Translations under genes and position numbers: made by a program
Source: Megascapheus bottae
Lineage: Eukaryota; Chordata; Mammalia; Rodentia; Geomyidae
Direction: 5' to 3'
NCBI GenBank assembly: GCA_024803745.1
Contig: JANJXV010000017.1
Coordinates: forward strand, 1,819,001-1,883,000
DNA length: 64,000 nucleotides
Part shown: positions 57,835-64,000 of the stretch, one piece after another
Layout: each line of letters starts with the position of its first letter
Position numbering within the stretch: the first letter of the stretch is position 1
Notes under the pieces: generated by a model
Database searches by the model: none
Told to the model about the DNA's origin: nothing
What the model saw: only the letters and a program-made list of their open reading frames with translations

Positions 57835-58676
57835 ATTAGCCTCATACTATATGGCCTTATGTATCAAGATTTTGCTCTATTGCAAATCTCTACTAGGAGA
57901 GCCCAAGGTTTCTACTGATTATGACAAATGAGGGAAACCATTGAGCCTAAGTTCCTTTGAGTCTGGCTTACTTCACTTAATATGATCTTTTCTAAGTCTT
58001 TCCATTTCCTAACAAATGGGGCGATGTTGTTCTTTCTGACAGCAGCATAGAATTCCATTGTGTACAAATACAACATCCTGTTGATCCACTCATCAACTGA
58101 GGGACATCTGGGTTGGTTCCATATCTTTGCTATGGTAAATAGTGCTGCAATGAACATTGTTGTGTTAGTGGATTTAGTATGTCCTTGTTTCTGGATGATT
58201 GGGTAAATGCCAAGTAGTGGAATTGCTGGGTCATAGGGAGCTCTATGTTTAGCCTTTTGAGGAACTGCCATACTGTTTTCCATAGTGGTTGAATGAGTTT
58301 GCACTCCCACCAACAGTGTAGTAGTGATCCCTCCTGGCCATATTGCTAATTGAAAGGACCTCTAAGATATAGAAACAAAAGCCATATAATGAATGATTGT
58401 TGTCCTTAAGGTACTATGTTATCTCTCATCTCTTTTGCTGTCCCTTGGTTATCTCATATTGTTACAGTATCTCACTTTGTCATCTGATATATAAGATATA
58501 ATTGTATTTGGTTATTTGAAATTGGATAGGGAAGGGGGGAAAACAAGGTGAGGGTGGGGGTGGGAGGGTAATGGGGACCAAGACATGTGAAAGGGTATCA
58601 ATGTATGTGACTTAATGCACCTTCTATCTGGCAAATATCATGTAACCCTTTTATTAATTACAATAAAAAATATCAA
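57835..58676 (+). mobile_element. L1 copy with twin-priming inversion
   Basis: Perfect duplications AAAATATTTTTTA at 57822-57834 and 58677-58689 bracket it. The right part (about 58340-58676) is an L1 3' end in plus orientation, finishing in an A-rich end. The left part (to about 58330) is the end of L1 ORF2 in minus orientation. This arrangement is the known signature of twin priming during L1 insertion. Confidence 0.85.
57912..58313 (-). pseudogene. L1 ORF2 C-terminal fragment
   Basis: An open stretch of 133 codons on the minus strand carries PAIPLLGIYP, MFIAALFTIAKIWNQP and YTMEFYAA, the conserved C-terminal part of mammalian L1 ORF2p downstream of the reverse transcriptase. The endonuclease and RT domains are absent. 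It has no start of its own and lies in the inverted half of the L1 copy, so it is dead. That it is free of stop codons suggests the insertion is not very old. Confidence 0.9.
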
Positions 58677-58689
58677 AAAATATTTTTTA

Positions 58690-59007
58690 GGGCAACAGAC
58701 AATGTTAAAGAAAAGTTTTGGGAGTGGGGAAAGAAATGTCTTTAACTTAGGATGAAAAGTTGAAACCTTAAGCCAACTCTCTAATTTATTATTTGCAATA
58801 GCAACAAGATTTACTAGTGAATATTTTTCAAGGTTCTCTGTGATTATCTCCTTTAATTATTGTTTCTGTTAATTTTGAAGCTGATTAAAGAATAATGCCA
58901 GTAAAAATTGTGTTAAACCTTCTTGTTAATTATGCTTTTTATAACTATTAACCTTTTCTGTTGGGTTGCTGTCCTTCATATATAACTGTTAAAGTTCTGG
59001 TTATAAG
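58690..59007. other. unassigned AT-rich intron
   Basis: No gene or clear repeat seen. Confidence 0.5.
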
Positions 59008-59225
59008 CTTGGCACCAGTGGCTCTTGCCTATAATCCTAGCTATTCAGGAGGCTGAGATCTATGGCTCACAGTCTGAAGCCAAACTAGGAATATGAGACT
59101 CTTATCTTCAATTAGCCATCAAAAAACCAGAAGTGGAGGTGTGGCTCAGATGCTAGAACACTAGCCTTAAACAAAAAAGCTAAGAAGTACCATGAGACCC
59201 TGAGTTCAAGCCCCAAAATGGAGTC
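59008..59225 (+). mobile_element. B1-Geo SINE
   Basis: GGCTCTTGCCTATAATCCTA head; Geo end ACCCTGAGTTCAAGCCCCAA. Confidence 0.85.
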
Positions 59226-59377
59226 CCCCAAATGTTCTGAATATCAATTTGCTATAGATGGAAATGTTCTTTGGAAAAGTAAGTCTTAATATTCTGAGTT
59301 GATTTACTTTTCTTTCCCTAGCTCCTTTTCTGTTGTTAACAACACAGAATACCACAGACTGATAAGCCATATTTGAG

Positions 59378-59520
59378 AGAGGCCCTGAGTTCAAGCCTCA
59401 GTACTAGCACAAAAAGAAGGAAAGGAATGGAAGGGAAGGAAAGGCAAAGTGAGAAAAGGAAGAAAGGAACAGAAAACAGGAGAGGAAAGTAAAGGAGGGG
59501 AAAGATAAATAGAAAAAAAA
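59378..59520 (+). mobile_element. 5'-truncated Geo end with purine tail
   Basis: GAGGCCCTGAGTTCAAGCCT is the last part of a Geo monomer, followed by about 110 bases of A/G-rich tail. Confidence 0.75.
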
Positions 59521-59908
59521 AGAAATTGGCCCTGTGGAGGTTTGTGCTTGCTCAGGGAAACTTCTGGCCTAGTCTATTACATAACTCTGTCTCAACAATG
59601 GGACTATGCTGCACTGCTCTTTCCTTGATGTTCTTCCATATAAGGAATATGGGACATTTAAATGATTTGTTAGTACAATAATTTTTGTCTTATTATACAT
59701 CAGATTTTAAAATGAACAAAATTTTTAAGTGGACAATAAAAATATATGTCACGTCATATTAATGAAATGCAGTCCTGGGGAATGGTAAGATACAGATTAT
59801 CTGTTGAGAATCATGCATCTGTTTTCTAACAATGTTTAAGAGAAGTAGTGAAAAGTTAAAGTTTTGGAGTGAAATTTAAAGGGGGAGATATTTAAAAAGC
59901 CAAAGCAA
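59521..59908. other. unassigned intron sequence
   Basis: No gene or clear repeat seen. Confidence 0.5.
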
Positions 59909-60101
59909 GGGACTGGGAGTTTGGCCTAGTGGTAAAGTGCTTGCCTGACATGCATAAGACCCGGGTTTGATTCCTTGGTACCACATACATAGAAAAAGCC
60001 AGAAGTGGTACTGTGGCTCAAGTGGTAGAGCTCTATCCTTGAAAAAGCCTAAAGAAAGTGGTTAGGCCCTGAGTTCAAACTCCGGGACTGGCAAAAAAAA
60101 A
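59909..60101 (+). mobile_element. IDL-Geo SINE, full length
   Basis: TTTGGCCTAGTGGTAAAGTG A-box, GGGTTTGATTCC B-box, Geo half and A9 tail. No clear duplication found. Confidence 0.93.
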
Positions 60102-60134
60102 GAGCATTGTTTAATTAAGAAGAGCAGTGTTGGA

Positions 60135-61620
60135 GTTATAACAATATTGCAATAACAAATTATACTACAGAACTATAGTAACAAAAACATCATGGTATTT
60201 GCACAAAAAATACCAAAAGATCAAAAAACCAGATTCATAAATAAATCCATGAACTAGTAGCCATCTCATTCTTGTCAAAGCTGCCAAAAACATGTTGGAA
60301 GAAAGATAGCATCTCTAACAAATGATTTTGGTTAAACTATATATTTTCATGTCTTAAACTGAAATTAGTTACTTATCTTTGTCTCTCTACATAGTTAGGT
60401 CAAATTTGACCAAGGATCTAAACATAAGACTTATAGCTTTCTGAATAAGACTCTCTAACTCTGAAGATTGCACATATTGACAAATCGAATTGCATTAAGC
60501 TCAAAAGACTATACAGCAAAGAAAAGAATTACAAGAATGAAAAGACAGCAAGAAGGATGGCAGAAAAATCTTGAGAGCTATCCACTTGGTAGATTATTAT
60601 ATTCAGAATATATAAAGAGCTAAAACATTAAACATGAAAAAAACAAATTGACAAGTCATCAAAGGGTAATGGGATTAAAAAAATAATTATAAGAACTTTT
60701 CTTAGAAAAAAAAAAACAAGATGAGTGGGAGGGGATCAGGTAGAGAAAGTGGGAGAAAAAACGTGGGTAGGGGTAACAATTTTCAAGAAGTAATGTACCC
60801 ACTACCTGATGAATGAATGTAACTGTAACCCCTCTGTATATCACCCGGACAATAAAATAATAAAAAAGAAAAAAGAAGAATTACAAATGGCTAATAAGCA
60901 CATAATAAAATATTCAACATCTTTATCTATCAGTGATATGCATATAAAAGCAACATTAATACTGTCTCTCTCAAGTCACAGTGGCCATGATTAAAAGAAT
61001 TAAACAACAGCTGATGCCAATGAAGATAAGTATGGGCATGGAAGAAACCCATATGCACTGTTGGTGAGAATGGAAATTAGATTGGAAATAAGTAGGAAGA
61101 TTTATCAAAAACCTAAAAGTCATGCTGATTTGATGATTCCACTCATGGTTATATATTAGAACTAAAGTAAGCTAAGTCAGCACACAATAGAGATACTAGT
61201 ATGCCCATGTTTATTGCAGCATTATGCAAAATGCTAAGTCATGGAACCAGCCTAGATACCCATTTACAAATGAATAAATAAAATAAATTGTGTGTGCATG
61301 CATACACACACACACAGACACCATGAATTTTTATTAGGCTATGAAGATCAAATTTTATCATTTTTCAGAAAATTAGATTGCACTGGAGATAATTAGGCTA
61401 GATGAAATAAACTAGGCTCAGAAAGACAAGTGTCATGTATCTCCACCCACCTTCCCCGTACCCAGGAATGCAATCTAGACTTCTAAAAACAGACTTGAAA
61501 GTAGAAGAAAGTCTATTTGTGAAGAGTAAGAATTCAATGGGAGAGACAGGGGGATAAAAAGGACCTAATGAAATCTTGGCACAATTAGTAAAGCTAAATA
61601 ACAGGGAGTACTTAGAATTA
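60135..61620 (+). mobile_element. old L1 ORF2 remnant, interrupted
   Basis: Similarity to the 3' half of L1 ORF2 in order: CTATAGTAACAAAAACATCA, the TACAGCAAAGAAAAG block, CACTGTTGGTGAGAATGGAA, CATGTTTATTGCAGCATTAT and ATGAATAAATAAAATAAATT. Many stops and indels. A younger L1 3' end is inserted at about 60705-60876. Confidence 0.7.
60705..60876 (+). mobile_element. L1 3' end nested in older L1
   Basis: GATGAGTGGGAGGGGATCAG, ATGTAACTGTAACCCCTCTG and a terminal ACAATAAAATAATAAAAAAG. Host L1 sequence resumes at GAATTACAAATGGCTAATAA. Confidence 0.75.
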
Positions 61621-61624
61621 TACA

Positions 61625-62214
61625 AATTTTTTAAATCAATTCCATCATCTCAGACTATAACTCAACACCCTATGATTAATGTTGGTTTGTGGTTTTCCAC
61701 AGGTTTCATGAAATATATGATTTTTGAATTCTGAATATGTCCTTATTTTCCCCAATGTCTAAATAAATCTGATACTCCCTCATTTAGTTTGATTGACTAT
61801 AAAGATATTAAGAGAAATGCTTACTCTCTACTACTTGATGCAACTTCAAATGGGCATTTGTTAGTTATGGTTACTTTGTTTTTCTTCATCATTAATTCTA
61901 AAGCTCCATAGGAGTGATGTGTTTTTCAACTCATGATCATTTTACCAGCTCTCATTAACTGACTGACTGTTTTTGAATGACTGTTCAAATCCAAATATAG
62001 TAGATTTGGTTTTAATATATCATAAGGCATATCTATATTTAATGTATAATTTATCTTTTCTAGTGATTTTTACCAACTTTCAGAAATTAGTATGGTTCTT
62101 TAGTCATAGAAGCAAATTAGTATTACTACTTTACTACTTTACATTTTTTTATATAATAGAGATATTCTTGTTCCTTATTATATTACATATTTAAATGAAT
62201 AAATAATCTTTTTT
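61625..62214. other. unassigned AT-rich intron
   Basis: No gene or clear repeat seen. Confidence 0.5.
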
Positions 62215-62875
62215 GTACATTGATGATTTTTTAAAATTTAAATGTTATTGTAAAAGTGATGTAAAGAGAGGTTACAGTTACATATGTCGTAAATGAGAAC
62301 ATTTCATTTGACCAGTGCTACTCCTGGCCTCATTTTCTCCCACATTTCCTCCTGACCCCCTTTGATTCCAAGTTGTAATGTTAATTTTTAACAGTGTCTA
62401 GTCCATCACTGTTACACTGGTTCACCCTTGGTCTTACCATTTCTGTGATCATCCTTCCTTTCCCCAAATAAGGTAAAGATAATACAAGACAAAGGGTACA
62501 GAAATAGAAAGCAGTAACAACAGAGATTAAACCAAAGGGGGATGGGAGAAAGAAAAATGAAATAAGTGCAAACAGTACAATAAAATCCTCTTATTTCCAT
62601 TAATTGGAGTTCATTTAAATTAAGCATCATTTTGTATGGTTGCATCAAAATCACTATCAAGCCATTGTGATCCTCTGACAAGAATATCCTAGACATATTC
62701 TAGTTATTACAAATGAGGGAAGACATGTAACCTATGTTTCTTTGCATTTGGCTTACTTCACTTGATATATTTATTCCCAATCCCTCTATTTCCTTATGAA
62801 TGGGCCATGTCATTCTTTTTGATGGAAACACAGAATTACATTGTGTATACATGCCACATTTTTTTGATCCTAATG
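62215..62875 (-). mobile_element. L1 3' UTR and ORF2 end fragment
   Basis: Antisense L1: 3' end GTGATGTAAAGAGAGGTTAC at 62256, A/G-rich UTR block at 62480-62570, then GTTTCTTTGCATTTGGCTTA and CAGAATTACATTGTGTATAC, matching the ORF2 end at 57925-58070. Confidence 0.7.
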
Positions 62876-63679
62876 GTTATTCTTTAAAACAACCTTTTTG
62901 GATGTGAACCAAAATAAACTAATTGTAAGTATACACTTATGAAGCTTAAAATGTATATATAATTTTCCAAAGCATGTTGTATAATTATCACTTGGGAGAG
63001 CAGGTGGTCGAGAGCATTTAGTAATTACTCTTAAGATGAGAATCTGAAATTTAAGACTTACAGAAGATTCTCTATTCCTACACATGTGTCCAATGGAAAA
63101 ATGAAAGCTGAAAAAAGAGGATTTATTAAGAAAAAATAATGAAGTTGGAATGAAGCTAGGAGAACTTATCTATTAGGAGATGAATCATCGCATAATGTCA
63201 CAGAAAACTGGATACACTTTAGTAAAATGTCTTTCTCTGTTCCCTGCCTTTAGGTAGCAACCACTATCGATAATAACTAGTATGTCATTATTGGGTCAAA
63301 GAAACTAAAGTGATTCAATAATTCAGCCAGTGTAATTTAAGCTCAGATCCAATGTTTAAATCCTGAATGGATCCTCTAATCCTTAATGCAATTCAAAATT
63401 TTGCTTCTAACCTAAAGAAATTATAATTACATCTAAAAACATTTGTGACTTCTTTTTTAAAGCTCTTTATTAGTTTTTAAAATTGCATAAAATTGATGCA
63501 AAACTTAAATAACCTAAGAAATTGTAAAATGAAACCTTTTCTTCATTTTAAATTAAACCCAACAGACATTTAGACCATATATTTGGCTACTGCTAGTATA
63601 GCTTACAAAAGCAGAGAAACTAGCTGAAACATTTGTAACTTCATATCTGATCCACAAGATACTTTAAAATCTTTTTTCC
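62876..63679. other. unassigned intron sequence
   Basis: AT-rich unique sequence; no gene seen. Confidence 0.5.
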
Positions 63680-63840
63680 TATACATTTTTTATTGTAATT
63701 AATAGAAGGGTTACATTACAGTCACTAAATAAAAGGTGCATTACTTCACGAACATTGATACCCTTTCTCATGTCTTGTCCCCATTTCCCTCTCCCCACCC
63801 CTGCCACTCATCTTGTTTTCCCCCTTTCCCTAAATACTTT
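63680..63840 (-). mobile_element. L1 3' end
   Basis: TTGTAATTAATAGAAGGGTT and CATTGATACCCTTTCTCATG, as in 36174-36290, plus the C-rich UTR block CCATTTCCCTCTCCCCACCC. Confidence 0.7.
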
Positions 63841-63874
63841 AAAATCTTATTCATTCTCCTATTTTTTAAATTTT

Positions 63875-63928
63875 TCTTTTTGTGCTGATACTAGAAATTA
63901 GTCTCAGGGCATTGGGCTTTCACTGGGC

Positions 63929-63931
<3 letters not shown>
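63875..63931 (-). mobile_element. Geo-type SINE end (partial)
   Basis: TTGTGCTGATACTAGAAATT and GTCTCAGGGCATTGGGCTTT resemble the Geo 3' end complement; cut off by the microsatellite. Confidence 0.5.
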
Positions 63932-63987
<56 letters not shown>

Positions 63988-64000
63988 CGCGTGTGTGTGT
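63932..64000 (+). repeat. (TG)n(CG)n(TG)n microsatellite, runs off the edge
   Basis: Alternating purine-pyrimidine throughout, with a CG block at about 63979-63991 between two TG runs. Confidence 0.96.

Larger units (their letters stand above)
12924..64000 (+). other. RBMS3: RBMS3 intron 1 (incomplete)
   Basis: Everything from the splice donor to the right edge. No exon 2 of RBMS3 and no other supported gene was found. It holds SINEs, L1 pieces, microsatellites and unique AT-rich DNA, itemised separately; gaps not listed individually contain nothing I recognise. Confidence 0.75.

Noticed and set aside
57912..58313. Open frame of 133 codons treated as a gene
   Set aside because: It is the end of L1 ORF2 in an inverted L1 piece, without start or RT domain; listed as a pseudogene.
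59909..59990. A tRNA-Ala gene
   Set aside because: A- and B-boxes are present, but the flanks do not form a tRNA acceptor stem and the sequence continues as a SINE repeated many times here.
12924..64000. RBMS3 exon 2
   Set aside because: I looked for a frame encoding QSYAPAP... after an AG acceptor and did not find it; it probably lies beyond the window.

Overview
This window is nuclear DNA from a rodent. The repeats point to the kangaroo rat, pocket mouse and pocket gopher group (Geomyoidea). The key evidence is many copies of a dimeric SINE whose left half is a tRNA-Ala/ID-like monomer and whose right half matches what I remember of the IDL-Geo family, described from that group. A second dimeric SINE has a 7SL/B1-like head joined to the same right half. 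There are also rodent-type L1 3' ends and many long microsatellites. The species assignment is inference; the repeat structure is read directly from the sequence.

Only one protein-coding gene is supported. The first coding exon of RBMS3 (RNA-binding motif, single-stranded-interacting protein 3) lies at 12849-12923 on the plus strand. It has 25 codons, starts MGKRLDQPQMYPQY, ends in LQTK, and is followed by a GT splice donor. I did not find exon 2, so 12924-64000 is read as part of the first intron, which is very large in mammals.

Layout: 1 to about 11050 is upstream flank with SINEs and microsatellites. About 11060-12848 is the promoter and 5' leader region. It has an E-box next to a MEF2-type site, a CTCF-like site, a GC box, and a long pyrimidine-rich tract on the coding strand that continues almost to the start codon. 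From 12924 to the end, the intron is filled with about 50 SINE copies (several nested, several with clear target-site duplications), about 10 L1 pieces, a few older MIR/L2-like remnants and many simple repeats. Between these are unique AT-rich stretches in which I see no gene.

I found no bacterial-type system, CRISPR array, virus or new protein-coding system. The most interesting observations concern the mobile elements. The right monomer shared by both dimeric SINEs carries its own tRNA-like A and B boxes and resembles ID/tRNA-Ala. SINE 3' ends repeatedly seed (CA)n microsatellites. An L1 copy at 57835-58676 has a twin-priming inversion between perfect 13-bp duplications. One SINE insertion has no A-tail. 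Longer open reading frames elsewhere are explained by SINEs, low-complexity repeats or a dead L1 fragment.
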